64,000 bases of DNA from Erwinia tasmaniensis Et1/99 (lineage in GTDB: Bacteria; Pseudomonadota; Gammaproteobacteria; Enterobacterales; Enterobacteriaceae): positions 2,542,001 through 2,606,000 of the forward strand of contig NC_010694.1 of the NCBI RefSeq assembly GCF_000026185.1, written 5' to 3'. The position numbers were made by a program, and so were the translations under genes. The notes below the pieces were generated by a model. That model saw nothing but the letters and a program-made list of their open reading frames with translations. It did no database searches and was not told the origin of the DNA. This document shows, piece after piece, positions 19,748 through 29,659 of this stretch (positions are counted from its first letter, which is position 1; each line of letters opens with the position of its first letter).

Positions 19748-20798
19748 TAATCGACACGCTCTTAATCTGCGCGAACAGCCACATACCCGGCCTGATCATC
19801 AGCTCATCGCGCGCCCAGGGGGTAATACGCGCCCACAGCTCGCTTTTTCCCACCAGCAGCTTCACCTCGACCTGATTGTCAACGTCCAGCAGCTCGTCAA
19901 CGCGTGCCGGGATCACATTACGGATACTGCTGTTAACCGGCTGCCGTAATACCAGCGAAACGTCTGCCGACTGAATGCGGATACGAAGCGGCGTGTTCAG
20001 CGGCGTTTCTACCCGGTTAACCCAGATATGCTGATCGCCCAGCGACAGCGCGGTCATCTCGTAGTGCGGATGCTGTTTAAGCACCTGCACACGTAAAATA
20101 CTGCTGCGATCGCCGCCGGCGAGCCACGGGCGCATCGCGCTGCTGGCCCAGACCTTCTCCAGCGGGCCAAACGCTTTTACCCTGCCCTGGTCAAGCACCA
20201 TCACATTATCCGCCAGATGCAGCAGCTCATCCAGGCTATGGCTGACGTAGAGGATTGGCGTGTTAACCCGGCGCGCCAGCGCCTGTAGCCAGGCTAACAG
20301 CTCGCGCTTGCGCGGCAGATCGAGCGAGGCCAGCGGTTCATCCATCAGCAGCACCTCCGGCGCGGTCAACAGCGCACGACCGATCGCCACGCGCTGTTTT
20401 TCACCGCCGGATAACGACCACGGGAAGCGATCCAGCAGCGCCTCTATCCCCAGCATCCCCACCACGTCAGCAAACTGCGCACGCATTGATGCCGCCATGC
20501 CATAGTGCAGATTGCCGCGCACCCGATAGTGCGGAAACAGGCGGGCATCCTGAAAGACATAGCCAATACGCCGTTTCTCTGCGGCAAGCCAGGTGCCGCT
20601 GGCCGTATCGCTCAGCACCCGCCCGTTAAGCGTAATACTCCCCTGCTGCGGCACGCTAAGCCCGGCGATAGCGTTAATCAATGAGGTTTTACCCGCGCCT
20701 GAAACGCCAAAGATGGCGGTCACCCCGCTGGACGGCAGCGAGGCTTTTATCGTCAGGCGATGGTCGCCCTGTTGTTGAGTAAAATCGAGTTCCAGCAT
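19740..20798 (-). CDS. modC: Molybdate ABC transporter ATPase ModC
   Basis: 352 residues. Walker [10 protein letters not shown] near residue 33, signature LSGGEKQR near 128, Walker [13 protein letters not shown] near 150, and a C-terminal molybdate-binding MopI/TOBE domain (about 290-350). It powers molybdate import with ModB and ModA. Its ATG overlaps the modB stop by one base. Confidence 0.96.
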   Translation of the reverse strand: MLELDFTQQQGDHRLTIKASLPSSGVTAIFGVSGAGKTSLINAIAGLSVPQQGSITLNGRVLSDTASGTWLAAEKRRIGYVFQDARLFPHYRVRGNLHYGMAASMRAQFADVVGMLGIEALLDRFPWSLSGGEKQRVAIGRALLTAPEVLLMDEPLASLDLPRKRELLAWLQALARRVNTPILYVSHSLDELLHLADNVMVLDQGRVKAFGPLEKVWASSAMRPWLAGGDRSSILRVQVLKQHPHYEMTALSLGDQHIWVNRVETPLNTPLRIRIQSADVSLVLRQPVNSSIRNVIPARVDELLDVDNQVEVKLLVGKSELWARITPWARDELMIRPGMWLFAQIKSVSITT

Positions 20799-21487
20799 CA
20801 GAGCCCCAGCCGTTTACGGCCCCAACGGGTCAGCCATTCGGAAAGGAGTAGCGAAGCCAGCGCCAGCAGGATGGCAATCACGCAGAGGCGTGCCGCCGCG
20901 CCCTCCGCACCGGGGGTTTCAATCAGCGTATACATGGCGGAAGGCAGGGTGCGGGTCTCGCCCGGAATATTAGAGACGAAGGTAATGGTGGCACCGAACT
21001 CACCCAGCGAACGGGCAAAACCCAGCACCGTACCGACGATAATTCCCGGCAGCGTCAGCGGCAGCGTAATGGTGAAAAATACCCGCCAGCGCCCGGCTCC
21101 CAGCGTACGCGCCGCCTGCTCCAGCTTGCTGTCTACCGCTTCCAGCGCCAGGCGAATAGCGCGTACCATCAGCGGAAAGGCGATCACCGCCGAGGCCAAT
21201 GCCGCACCGCGCCAGCTAAAGGCAAAGGTGAAACCGAACCAGTCATAAAGATATTTGCCAATAACCCCGCGCCGCCCAAACCCAAGCAGCAGCAGATAGC
21301 CCACCACCACCGGCGGCAGCACCAGCGGCAGATGGATCACGCTATCGAGCAGGGTTTTACCGCGAAACCGACAGCGCACCAGGATCCACGCCATCAGAAT
21401 GCCGAACGGCAGGCTACAGGCTACCGCCACAAAGGAGACCTTCATGCTGAGTATGACCGCCTGCCATTCGGGTTCACTGAGGATCAT
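20798..21487 (-). CDS. modB: Molybdate ABC transporter permease ModB
   Basis: 229 residues with five to six membrane segments and the EAA-type loop around [20 protein letters not shown], which contacts ModC. The start overlaps the modA stop by four bases (ATGA). Second gene of modABC. Confidence 0.95.
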   Translation of the reverse strand: MILSEPEWQAVILSMKVSFVAVACSLPFGILMAWILVRCRFRGKTLLDSVIHLPLVLPPVVVGYLLLLGFGRRGVIGKYLYDWFGFTFAFSWRGAALASAVIAFPLMVRAIRLALEAVDSKLEQAARTLGAGRWRVFFTITLPLTLPGIIVGTVLGFARSLGEFGATITFVSNIPGETRTLPSAMYTLIETPGAEGAAARLCVIAILLALASLLLSEWLTRWGRKRLGL

Positions 21488-22257
21488 TTCTGCGTGGCAA
21501 ATCCATATTGTTTGAAAATTACCGCGGCCTGCGGCCCTTTAAGATACTGATAGAACGCGGTTGCACTGGCATTATTGTGCCCTTTCACCAACGCCAGCGG
21601 GTACTCCACCGGTTTATGGCTGTCCTGCGGGAAGATGCCGACCACCGTGACCTTTTTACTCGCCACCGCATCCGAACCGTACACGATGCCGTACGGGGTT
21701 TCGTCGCGCTCCACCAGCGCCAGCGCGGCGCGCACGCTGTTACCGCGCGCCATCAGCGGCGAGAGCTGCCGCCATGCGCCGAGGTTTTCCAGCGCTTCTT
21801 TGGCATAAATGCCCGCCGGAACGTGATCGGGGTCGCCAACAGCCAGGCGCTGACCTTTCAGCAGGCTGGCCCAGTCGGTGCTTTTACTGATACTGACCGG
21901 CTGCGGGTGAGTCTCCGTTGGCGCTATCAGCACCAGGTCATTACCTAACAACGTGACGCGGCTGCTAGTGTCGATGGCGTCCTTACCGACAGCATAATCC
22001 ATCCACTGCTGGTCGGCAGAGATAAAGATATCCGCCGGAGCGCCCTGCTCAATCTGGCGTGCCAGCGTTGAGGAAGAGGCGAACGAAGAGACAATCTTCA
22101 CCGTTTTTCCCTGCTCATACTGACTGGCGATATCCTGCAAGGCGTTGGTCAGAGAGGCAGCGGCAAACACGGTCACATTTTCTGACGCCAGCGCCTGACC
22201 GCCAACACTCAAACTGATACAGCCAGCAGCCAGCCAGTGGCTCCATTTTACAGACAT
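21484..22257 (-). CDS. modA: Molybdate-binding periplasmic protein ModA
   Basis: 257 residues with a signal peptide ending near LASENVTVFAAASLTNAL. The ligand-loop features FAAASLTNAL, SFASSSTLARQIEQGAPAD and VERDETPYGIVYGSDA are those of ModA. It delivers molybdate or tungstate to ModB. First gene of the operon, under a ModE site about 20 bases upstream. Confidence 0.96.
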   Translation of the reverse strand: MSVKWSHWLAAGCISLSVGGQALASENVTVFAAASLTNALQDIASQYEQGKTVKIVSSFASSSTLARQIEQGAPADIFISADQQWMDYAVGKDAIDTSSRVTLLGNDLVLIAPTETHPQPVSISKSTDWASLLKGQRLAVGDPDHVPAGIYAKEALENLGAWRQLSPLMARGNSVRAALALVERDETPYGIVYGSDAVASKKVTVVGIFPQDSHKPVEYPLALVKGHNNASATAFYQYLKGPQAAVIFKQYGFATQK

Positions 22258-22277
22258 GATGATTCTCCAGTGAGGTT

Positions 22278-22301
22278 CGTTGTATATCCAATGATATAAC
22301 G
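22278..22301. promoter_or_regulatory. ModE operator upstream of modA
   Basis: A 24-base imperfect palindrome, CGTTGTATA ... ATATAACG, with the same length and ends as the E. coli modA ModE site. ModE-molybdate is expected to repress modABC here. Confidence 0.82.
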
Positions 22302-22371
22302 ATGTATCACCGAGCGGTTACCGTTTATATCGGCAGCGATAAGAAAAAAGTTAACGGCGGCAGAAAAGAGA

Positions 22372-22392
22372 ACGCCCGACATCGCCGGGCGT
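22372..22392 (-). terminator. Terminator downstream of acrZ
   Basis: ACGCCCG (22372-22378) pairs with CGGGCGT (22386-22392), and the minus-strand sequence then runs TCTCTTTTC. It is 20 bases after the acrZ stop. Confidence 0.65.
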
Positions 22393-22411
22393 AGAAAAGA
22401 GTGAACGCGAT

Positions 22412-22576
22412 TTAGCGGGCAGAGTGGCTTTTATTTTCCGCAGAGTCGTCACGATGACCAAACTTGGAAATAACGTTGAATACTTCACCCAGTCCCCAGA
22501 TCAGGCCAAGAATAATCGCCATGACGACCGGCACCATCAAAATGGCTATCGCAAGGCCTTTCAGTAACTCCAGCAT
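22412..22576 (-). CDS. acrZ: AcrZ, small membrane partner of the AcrB efflux pump
   Basis: 54 residues starting [20 protein letters not shown] and continuing [20 protein letters not shown], a single bent transmembrane helix like E. coli AcrZ (49 aa). The C-terminal tail is hydrophilic and slightly longer. AcrZ binds AcrB and adjusts its substrate preference. The start is set by GAGGGG seven bases upstream; a longer frame reading upstream into the divergent modE region has no family match. It lies between modA and modE as in E. coli. Confidence 0.92.
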   Translation of the reverse strand: MLELLKGLAIAILMVPVVMAIILGLIWGLGEVFNVISKFGHRDDSAENKSHSAR

Positions 22577-22726
22577 GGTAACCCCTCTTGCTGAACAAAA
22601 GCTCATTGTAGCGCCAGTGTCGCACAATGCACTGACGTTTTGTGCCTTCTCATCCAATTATTTCGCCCCGCTCCGCCGCCGCCAGCTGTTACAATCAGCC
22701 TTTACCCGTTTACCTCCGGAGCGCCA

Positions 22727-23506
22727 ATGCAGGCTGAAATTGCCCTGATCCTGAAACTACAGCAGCGGCTGTTTGCCGATCCGCGCCGCATAGAACTGCT
22801 GCGCCAGGTAAAGGAGAGCGGCTCCATCAGTCAAGGGGCCAGACTGGCGGGCATCAGCTATAAAAGCGCCTGGGATGCCGTAAATGAGATGAATCAGCTG
22901 GCCGGCAGCACGCTGGTAGAACGCGCTACCGGAGGGAAAGGCGGCGGCGGTGCCGTCGTCACCCCCTTTGGCGAGCGCCTGATCCAGCTGTATGCGCTGC
23001 TTGAGCAAATTCAGCAAAGGGCCTTTGACGTATTGCAGGATGATACCCAGCCCGGCAGCCTGCTCGCCGCGATTGCCCGCTTTTCGCTCCAAACCAGCGC
23101 ACGTAACCAGCTGTTCGGCACCGTTATCGCCCGCGATCTTCAGCCGGTGCAACAGCAGGTCAGCGTACTGCTGGCTGACGGCATCACGCAAATTCAGGCT
23201 GCCCTGACCGAACAAAGCGCCAACCGCCTGCTGCTGGAGCCAGGCAAAGAGGTGCTGGTGCTGATCAAAGCCCCGTGGATTAACGTCACGCGCGGCACCG
23301 CGGAGGCGGATAATCAGCTGGCCGGAAACATCAGCCAGATTGAACAGGGAGAAACGCACAGTGAAGTGCTGATCGCCATCGAGGGGGGCACAACGCTGTG
23401 CGCCACGGTAGAGAATCCGCTGGTTGCCCGACAAGGTCTCCAGCCGGGAAGCGCCGTTACAGCCTATTTTAATGCCGATCGCGTTATCATCGCCACGCTG
23501 CTGTGA
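22727..23506 (+). CDS. modE: Molybdate-dependent transcriptional regulator ModE
   Basis: 259 residues starting MQAEIALILKLQQRLFADPR. Winged-helix DNA-binding domain about 1-110 (SGSISQGARLAGISYKSAWD; ERATGGKGGGGAVVTPFG) and two Mop-type molybdate-binding domains at about 120-190 and 195-259 (SARNQLFGTV). It represses modABC and activates moa and molybdoenzyme genes in E. coli. The longer frame upstream is not supported. Confidence 0.96.
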   Translation: MQAEIALILKLQQRLFADPRRIELLRQVKESGSISQGARLAGISYKSAWDAVNEMNQLAGSTLVERATGGKGGGGAVVTPFGERLIQLYALLEQIQQRAFDVLQDDTQPGSLLAAIARFSLQTSARNQLFGTVIARDLQPVQQQVSVLLADGITQIQAALTEQSANRLLLEPGKEVLVLIKAPWINVTRGTAEADNQLAGNISQIEQGETHSEVLIAIEGGTTLCATVENPLVARQGLQPGSAVTAYFNADRVIIATLL

Positions 23507-23579
23507 ATCCTTTCCTGGCATTTGGCTCTGGATTTCGTGAGGCCTCGATGAATTCGCGATGCACAAAAGGGAATGAATT

Positions 23580-25049
23580 ATGTCAATGTTGCACATCACA
23601 CAGGGTATTTTTCGCCTTAGCGATACCCGCACACTTAGTCTCAATGAACTGATGATTCAGTCTGGCGAAAGCTGGGCTTTTGTCGGCGCGAATGGCAGCG
23701 GTAAATCTTCACTGGCACGAGTCCTGTCTGGTGAACTTCCCCCCATGAAAGGCCGCCTCGTCAACCGATTCCAGCGCCCCTGGCGTCTCTCCCTGGAGCA
23801 GCTACAAAAACGGGTTGAGGATGAGTGGCAGCGCAACAATACCGATATGCTCAGCGCTGACGAGGATGATACGGGTTATACCGTCAGTGACGTCATCCAG
23901 GAAGAGAGCAAAGATGAGGCGCGCTGCCAGCAGCTGGCCATGCTGTTCGGCATCGGGCACCTGCTGATACGCCGCTTTAAATATCTTTCAACCGGAGAAA
24001 CGCGTAAAACCCTGCTGTGCCAGGCGCTGATGGCCCAGCCCGACCTCTTAATCCTTGATGAACCCTTCGACGGACTGGATGTTGCCTCACGCGCCGGCCT
24101 CGCCGAGGTGCTGCACGATGTGCAACGTCAGGGTGTCACGCTGGTGCTGGTGCTGAATCGGTTTGATGATATTCCTGCGTTTATCGATCGGGTGGGCGTG
24201 CTGGCAGAGTGTACCCTTTCCCACAGCGGCAAACGCCATGACGTCCTGGCTGAAGCCCTGGTGGCGCAGCTGGCACACGGTGAAACGCTGGCTGGCGTGA
24301 CGCTGCCTGAAGCCGACGATATCAGCGCGATCCCGGCGTTGGCGGAAGATGCTCCGCTGATTGTCCTGCGCAATGGCGTGGTGTCTTACGACGATCGGCC
24401 CATCCTGCATCAGCTTAGCTGGCAGGTGGATCGCGATCAGCACTGGCAGATTGTTGGCCCCAACGGTGCCGGGAAATCGACCCTGCTTAACCTGATAACC
24501 GGCGATCATCCCCAGGGGTACAGTAACGATCTGACGCTGTTTGGCCGGCGGCGCGGCAGCGGAGAAACTATCTGGCAGATCAAGCAGCATATCGGCTATG
24601 TCAGCAGCAGCCTGCATCTTGATTACCGCGTCAGCTGTAGCGTGCGTAACGTGGTGATCTCCGGCTATTTCGATTCGATAGGGCTTTATCAGGCGGTGTC
24701 CGACCGCCAGCGGATGCTGGCCGGTCAATGGCTGGATCTGCTGGGCATCGGCGCGGCGCAGGCCGACTCGCCGTTCCACGACCTTTCATGGGGACAGCAG
24801 CGGCTGGTGCTTATCGCCCGCGCACTGGTGAAACACCCGGCGCTGCTGATCCTCGATGAGCCGTTGCAGGGGCTGGACCCGTTAAACCGTCTGCTGGTGC
24901 GCCGCTTTGTTGATGTGCTGATCGGCGAAGGCCGTACCCGTCTGCTGTTTGTCTCCCACCATGCGGAGGATGCGCCGCACTGTATCACCCATCGTTTAAG
25001 TTTTATCCCTGACGGCGAGGCCTATCGCTATTTGCAGGAAAACCTGTAA
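23580..25049 (+). CDS. modF: ModF, tandem ABC-ATPase protein
   Basis: 489 residues made of two ABC ATPase domains. The first has Walker A VGANGSGKSS (about 36-45), a drifted signature LSTGETRKT and Walker B LLILDEPFDGLD. The second has VGPNGAGKST near 293, LSWGQQRLVL and LLILDEPLQGLD. No membrane or TOBE domain is present. The E. coli homologue is co-transcribed with modE and its role is not settled. AAAGGGAATG precedes the start. Confidence 0.94.
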   Translation: MSMLHITQGIFRLSDTRTLSLNELMIQSGESWAFVGANGSGKSSLARVLSGELPPMKGRLVNRFQRPWRLSLEQLQKRVEDEWQRNNTDMLSADEDDTGYTVSDVIQEESKDEARCQQLAMLFGIGHLLIRRFKYLSTGETRKTLLCQALMAQPDLLILDEPFDGLDVASRAGLAEVLHDVQRQGVTLVLVLNRFDDIPAFIDRVGVLAECTLSHSGKRHDVLAEALVAQLAHGETLAGVTLPEADDISAIPALAEDAPLIVLRNGVVSYDDRPILHQLSWQVDRDQHWQIVGPNGAGKSTLLNLITGDHPQGYSNDLTLFGRRRGSGETIWQIKQHIGYVSSSLHLDYRVSCSVRNVVISGYFDSIGLYQAVSDRQRMLAGQWLDLLGIGAAQADSPFHDLSWGQQRLVLIARALVKHPALLILDEPLQGLDPLNRLLVRRFVDVLIGEGRTRLLFVSHHAEDAPHCITHRLSFIPDGEAYRYLQENL

Positions 25050-25121
25050 GCCAGCCGGGCGGCGCGCGCGGAGATCGAAACGCGCTGCTGCCGGGTCATG
25101 AGACAGCCTGCTTACCGCATC

Positions 25122-25137
25122 ATGTAATCGCTTACAA
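25122..25137. promoter_or_regulatory. GalR/GalS-type operator (upstream copy)
   Basis: ATGTAATCGCTTACAA resembles the GalR/GalS 16-bp operator (GTGTAANCGNTTACAC). It lies 88 bases, centre to centre, upstream of the second operator, and so upstream of the promoter. In E. coli the second operator is downstream, inside galE. Confidence 0.7.
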
Positions 25138-25209
25138 TTGAAAATACCCACCGACCAGAAAGCCTGCTTCATTTCCTATACGGATAGGGAGTTCAGGATT
25201 TTTCATCGG

Positions 25210-25225
25210 GTGTAAGCGATTCCAT
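25210..25225. promoter_or_regulatory. GalR/GalS-type operator (OE-like)
   Basis: GTGTAAGCGATTCCAT differs from the E. coli external operator OE at only two positions, and lies the same 35 bases before the TATGCT element as OE does in E. coli. Confidence 0.82.
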
Positions 25226-25270
25226 TTAGTCAGACTCGATCACGCTTTCAATCCTAAAAATATGCTATTT
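25226..25270 (+). promoter_or_regulatory. galTKM promoter with CRP-like site
   Basis: The spacing and several blocks of the E. coli gal promoter are kept: GATCACGC where E. coli has the CRP half-site GTCACAC, and TATGCTAT (25261-25268) as the overlapping P1/P2 -10 region. The start point itself is inferred. Confidence 0.6.
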
Positions 25271-25316
25271 TTTCTTTGTCACTCATTAAGCATAAAAGAG
25301 CATACCAGGACATAAC

Positions 25317-26369
25317 ATGCAGACATTTAGCCCGGCCGATCACCCTCATCGCCGCTACAACCCGCTGTCCGATCGGTGGATTCTGGTCTCCCCGCACCGG
25401 GCGAAACGTCCATGGCAGGGCGCGCAGGAAAAGCCAGCACCGGAACAGCTTCCTGCACATGATGCCAACTGCTTTCTCTGTCCGGGAAACATGCGCGTCA
25501 CCGGGGGTAAAAATCCTGATTACACCAGCACTTATGTCTTCACCAACGACTTTGCCGCGCTGATGACCGACACGCCCGCTGTCCCACAAAGCGACGACCT
25601 GCTGATGCGCTGCGAAAGCGCACGTGGCACCAGCAGGGTCATCTGTTTCTCACCCGATCACGGTAAAACGCTGCCGGAGTTGACGCTGGACGGGCTGACT
25701 GAGGTGATAAAAACCTGGCAACGGCAGACCGCCGATTTAGGCCAGCATTACCCGTGGGTACAGGTGTTTGAAAATAAAGGCGCGGCGATGGGTTGCTCCA
25801 ACCCCCATCCGCACGGTCAGGTCTGGGCCAACAGCTTCTTGCCGAACGAAGCGCGGTGCGAAGACGAGCTCCAACGCACTTATTACGCGAAGAAAGGTAC
25901 GCCGATGCTGGTTGACTACGCCGCACGCGAGTTAAAAGACGGCAGCCGCACGGTGGTGGAGACGGAACACTGGCTGGCGGTAGTCCCGTGGTGGGCGGCA
26001 TGGCCGTTTGAAACGCTGCTGCTGCCAAAAGCGCACGTTAAGCGTCTGACTGACCTTAGCGATGGGCAGCGCGACGATCTGGCCGTGGCATTGAAAAAGC
26101 TCACCAGCCGTTACGACAATCTGTTCCAGTGCTCTTTCCCCTATTCCATGGGCTGGCACGGCGCGCCCTTTAATGACGATGCCAACGCTCACTGGCAGCT
26201 GCACGCCCATTTCTATCCGCCGCTACTGCGCTCGGCGACGGTGCGTAAATTTATGGTCGGCTACGAAATGCTGGCTGAAACCCAACGTGATTTAACCGCA
26301 GAGCAGGCAGCAGAAAGGCTGCGTGCCGTCAGCGATATCCATTACCGTGAGGCGGGAACGCAACCATGA
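25317..26369 (+). CDS. galT: Galactose-1-phosphate uridylyltransferase GalT
   Basis: 350 residues. The Zn-binding CFLCPGN near residue 52, the active-site HPHGQ (nucleophile His near 166) and the C-terminal [11 protein letters not shown] are intact. It exchanges UMP between UDP-glucose and galactose-1-phosphate in the Leloir pathway. It is the first gene of the operon here: galE, which precedes galT in E. coli, is absent. Its TGA overlaps the galK ATG. Confidence 0.97.
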   Translation: MQTFSPADHPHRRYNPLSDRWILVSPHRAKRPWQGAQEKPAPEQLPAHDANCFLCPGNMRVTGGKNPDYTSTYVFTNDFAALMTDTPAVPQSDDLLMRCESARGTSRVICFSPDHGKTLPELTLDGLTEVIKTWQRQTADLGQHYPWVQVFENKGAAMGCSNPHPHGQVWANSFLPNEARCEDELQRTYYAKKGTPMLVDYAARELKDGSRTVVETEHWLAVVPWWAAWPFETLLLPKAHVKRLTDLSDGQRDDLAVALKKLTSRYDNLFQCSFPYSMGWHGAPFNDDANAHWQLHAHFYPPLLRSATVRKFMVGYEMLAETQRDLTAEQAAERLRAVSDIHYREAGTQP

Positions 26370-27514
26370 GTTTACAGACCACTACCCAGCAGATATTCAG
26401 CTGCGCTTTCGGCTACGCGCCGACCCATACTGTTCAGGCTCCGGGACGCGTCAACCTGATCGGTGAACATACCGATTATAACGATGGTTTCGTGCTGCCG
26501 TGCGCCATCGACTATCAGACGGTTATCGCCTGTGCTAAACGCAGTGACCGCCAGGTGCGGACTATCGCCGTTGACTATGATAATCAGCAGGATATCTTCT
26601 CGCTGGATGAGCCGATTGAGCGCCATCCGCAGCAGCTGTGGTCAGACTACGTGCGCGGCGTGGTGAAATATTTGCAACAGCGCGCTGCTGACCTCGGCGG
26701 GGTTGATATGGTTATCAGCGGCAACGTGCCGCAGGGGGCCGGATTAAGCTCTTCAGCCTCGCTTGAGGTGGCGGTGGGCAGCGTGTTTCGCCAGCTTTAT
26801 CAGCTGCCGTTGAGCAGCGCGGATATTGCTCTCAACGGCCAGCAGGCTGAAAACCAGTTTGTCGGCTGTCACTGCGGCATCATGGATCAGATGATTTCAG
26901 CACTGGGTGAGAAAAACAGCGCGATGCTGCTTGACTGCCGCACTCTCGATACGCGCGCCGTGCCGATGCCGTCCGATATTGCGGTGGTGATCATCAACAC
27001 CAACTTCAAGCGCAATTTGGTGGGTAGCGAATACAATACCCGACGCCAGCAGTGCGAAGCCGGGGCACGTTTCTTCGGTCAATCCTCACTACGCGACGTT
27101 GAGCTGGCCGAATTTGCCGAGCGTGAACATGAGCTGGATCCGCTGGTCGCTAAACGCGTGCGCCACGTCCTGACGGAAAACGCCCGCACGCTGGAGGCTG
27201 CCAACGTGCTGGCGCGCGGGGATCTGGCGCGTCTGGCGGTGCTAATGGCTGAATCACACGCATCAATGCGAGATGACTTTGAAATCACCGTACCGGCGGT
27301 CGATATGCTGGTGGATATTGTCAAAACCAGCCTCGGCGAACGCGGCGGTGTGCGCATGACCGGCGGCGGCTTTGGCGGCTGCGTTGTTGCCCTGATGCCG
27401 CGCGAGCGGGTCGCCAGCGTCAAAGCCGCCGTTGAGCAGCACTATCAGGCTGAATCCGGCCTTAAAGAGACCTTTTATGTTTGTACAGCATCAGCAGGAG
27501 CCGGCCTATGTTAA
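26366..27514 (+). CDS. galK: Galactokinase GalK
   Basis: 382 residues of the GHMP kinase family: the galactokinase signature [19 protein letters not shown], the ATP-binding [15 protein letters not shown] near 130 and [13 protein letters not shown] near 333. It phosphorylates galactose at C1. It overlaps galT by four bases and galM by seven, so the three are translated as one unit. Confidence 0.97.
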   Translation: MSLQTTTQQIFSCAFGYAPTHTVQAPGRVNLIGEHTDYNDGFVLPCAIDYQTVIACAKRSDRQVRTIAVDYDNQQDIFSLDEPIERHPQQLWSDYVRGVVKYLQQRAADLGGVDMVISGNVPQGAGLSSSASLEVAVGSVFRQLYQLPLSSADIALNGQQAENQFVGCHCGIMDQMISALGEKNSAMLLDCRTLDTRAVPMPSDIAVVIINTNFKRNLVGSEYNTRRQQCEAGARFFGQSSLRDVELAEFAEREHELDPLVAKRVRHVLTENARTLEAANVLARGDLARLAVLMAESHASMRDDFEITVPAVDMLVDIVKTSLGERGGVRMTGGGFGGCVVALMPRERVASVKAAVEQHYQAESGLKETFYVCTASAGAGLC

Positions 27515-28542
27515 CACCTGACTCACCCGCCAATAAAAAGGCAGACTTGCAGCTGACTCGTTTGCGCAACGATAACGGTATGATCGCCACCTTTATGGAT
27601 CGGGGGGCGACATGGCTGTCGGCCCGCGTGCCAATGCGGGATGGCAGCGTACGTGAAGCCCTGCTGGGCTGTGCCTCGCCGTCGGACTATGCGCACCAGT
27701 CGGCTTACCTGGGGGCGACCGTGGGCCGCTATGCCAATCGCATCGCTAACGCCCAGCTGCACGGCGGAGCCAACACGATCCGGCTGGCAGCTAACCAGGG
27801 CAAACATCAGCTCCACGGCGGCCCTGACGGCTTTCACCAGCGCCGCTGGCAGATTATCAGCCAAAACGATAGCGAAGTTGAATACCGGCTTGAATCAGCC
27901 GATGGCGATCAGGGATTCCCAGGCAAGCTGCGCGTGTCGCTGCGCTATCGTCTTGATAACGATAATACGCTATCGATTTTTTATCATGCCGAGGTAGATA
28001 AACCCTGCCCGGTTAACCTGACGAATCACGCCTATTTCAATCTGGACGGCATGCAGGGTGATGCGCGACAGCACCGTCTGACCCTCAATGCGGCACAGTA
28101 TCTGCCGGTTGACGGCGAAGGGATCCCCAACGCCCCCTTAACCGCCGTGGAGGGCACCAGCTTCGATTTTCGCCGGGCAAAAAAAGTGGCGCAGGATTTC
28201 CTCCAGGATGAAGACCAGCGTCAAGTACAGGGTTACGATCACGCCTTTCTGCTGAGCGCGCCAGCCGGAGATGCGGCCGCCACGCTTTGGTCGGCTGACG
28301 ACAAGCTAAAACTTGAGGTGTTTACCAGCGCCCCGGCATTGCAGCTTTATACCGGTAACCACCTGGCCGGGGTCCCGGCACGCGATGGAGGTGTTTACCG
28401 CGCTTATCAGGGCATTGCGCTGGAGAGCGAGTTCCTGCCCGACTCGCCTAACCATCCCGAATGGCCGCAGCCTGACTGCTGGCTCCAACCCGGTGAATCG
28501 TATCAGTCGACAACGCGCTATAAGCTGACGGCGCTTGACTAA
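27508..28542 (+). CDS. galM: Aldose 1-epimerase (mutarotase) GalM
   Basis: About 344 residues starting [16 protein letters not shown] at 27508, seven bases inside galK and preceded by AGGAG. The catalytic parts of the mutarotase fold are present: [12 protein letters not shown], the general-acid His in [11 protein letters not shown], and the base Glu in [14 protein letters not shown]. It interconverts alpha and beta galactose before GalK. Confidence 0.94.
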   Translation: MLTPDSPANKKADLQLTRLRNDNGMIATFMDRGATWLSARVPMRDGSVREALLGCASPSDYAHQSAYLGATVGRYANRIANAQLHGGANTIRLAANQGKHQLHGGPDGFHQRRWQIISQNDSEVEYRLESADGDQGFPGKLRVSLRYRLDNDNTLSIFYHAEVDKPCPVNLTNHAYFNLDGMQGDARQHRLTLNAAQYLPVDGEGIPNAPLTAVEGTSFDFRRAKKVAQDFLQDEDQRQVQGYDHAFLLSAPAGDAAATLWSADDKLKLEVFTSAPALQLYTGNHLAGVPARDGGVYRAYQGIALESEFLPDSPNHPEWPQPDCWLQPGESYQSTTRYKLTALD

Positions 28543-28619
28543 GCGCATGAAAAATACGCATCGCTCGCGTTACGGGCTTACGTGGAGCAAAGAATTCAGC
28601 TATGGTAATGCACATTGAA

Positions 28620-28647
28620 AACCGTCAGACGCTATGGTCTGACGGTT
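28620..28647 (+). terminator. Hairpin between galM and gpmA
   Basis: AACCGTCAGAC and GTCTGACGGTT form an 11-bp perfect stem with a six-base loop. No T-run follows. It is a likely 3' end of the gal transcript; a role in the gpmA leader is the alternative. Confidence 0.55.
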
Positions 28648-28696
28648 GACTGATTACATTTATCATAGAAACGTAGATTTATTAAGGAGTTAAGCT

Positions 28697-29449
28697 ATGG
28701 CTGTAACTAAGCTGGTTCTGGTACGTCACGGCGAAAGCCAGTGGAACAACGAAAACCGTTTCACCGGTTGGTACGATGTTGATTTGTCAGACAAGGGCCG
28801 CACCGAAGCAAAAGCCGCGGGTCAGCTGCTGAAGAAAGAAGGTTTCACCTTCGATTTCGCTTACACTTCTGTGCTGAAACGTGCCATCCATACTCTTTGG
28901 AATATTCTGGATGAAGTGGACCAGGTTTGGCTGCCGGTAGAGAAATCATGGCGTCTTAACGAGCGTCACTACGGTGCGCTACAGGGTCTTGATAAGGCTG
29001 AAACCGCTAACAAATACGGTGACGAGCAGGTTAAGCAGTGGCGTCGCGGCTTTGCCGTGACCCCGCCAGAACTGGACCGTGCCGACGAACGTTTCCCTGG
29101 TCATGACCCGCGTTATGCATCACTGACCGCTGAGCAGCTGCCAACCACCGAAAGCCTGGCTCTGACCATCGATCGCGTTCTGCCTTACTGGAATGAGTCC
29201 ATTCTGCCGCGCATGAAAAGCGGTGAGAAAGTGATCATTGCTGCGCACGGCAACTCCCTGCGTGCCCTGGTGAAATACCTGGACAACATGAGTGAAGAAG
29301 AAATCCTCGAACTGAACATTCCTACCGGCGTGCCGCTGGTGTATGAGTTCGACGAAAACTTCAAACCAATCAAACACTACTACCTGGGCGATGCTGATGA
29401 AATCGCTGCTAAGGCTGCCGCCGTAGCTAATCAGGGTAAAGCGAAGTAA
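28697..29449 (+). CDS. gpmA: 2,3-bisphosphoglycerate-dependent phosphoglycerate mutase
   Basis: 250 residues of the histidine-phosphatase fold. [10 protein letters not shown] at 8-17 carries the phosphorylated His11, and [14 protein letters not shown] and [14 protein letters not shown] complete the active site. Codon choice is strongly biased, as for a highly expressed glycolytic gene. AAGGAG lies before the start. Last backbone gene before the AT-rich island. Confidence 0.97.
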   Translation: MAVTKLVLVRHGESQWNNENRFTGWYDVDLSDKGRTEAKAAGQLLKKEGFTFDFAYTSVLKRAIHTLWNILDEVDQVWLPVEKSWRLNERHYGALQGLDKAETANKYGDEQVKQWRRGFAVTPPELDRADERFPGHDPRYASLTAEQLPTTESLALTIDRVLPYWNESILPRMKSGEKVIIAAHGNSLRALVKYLDNMSEEEILELNIPTGVPLVYEFDENFKPIKHYYLGDADEIAAKAAAVANQGKAK

Positions 29450-29459
29450 AAGCCAGATG

Positions 29460-29496
29460 CCGCACTCTGAAATATCATCTTAATTTCAGAGTGCGG
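29460..29496 (+). terminator. Terminator of gpmA
   Basis: CCGCACTCTGAAAT (29460-29473) pairs perfectly with ATTTCAGAGTGCGG (29483-29496), 11 bases after the gpmA stop. The left arm core, CGCACTCTGAA, occurs again at 29572-29582, between this hairpin and the RHS island. Confidence 0.75.
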
Positions 29497-29659
29497 ATTA
29501 TAACCCACGTATGTTGACAAGAAATATCCCTATCCTGCGTAATTCATCAGATCTCTGGAGCAGGCAATCGTCGCACTCTGAAGTTGCCCGGCCTGAGCCT
29601 CATTTCCATCAACATTCCCTCTTTCTTACTCGAACTGAAATCCTTCCTAAGAGAATATT

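Noticed and set aside
24087..24779. 230-codon minus-strand frame inside modF
   Set aside because: Antisense to both ABC domains of modF, without family resemblance.
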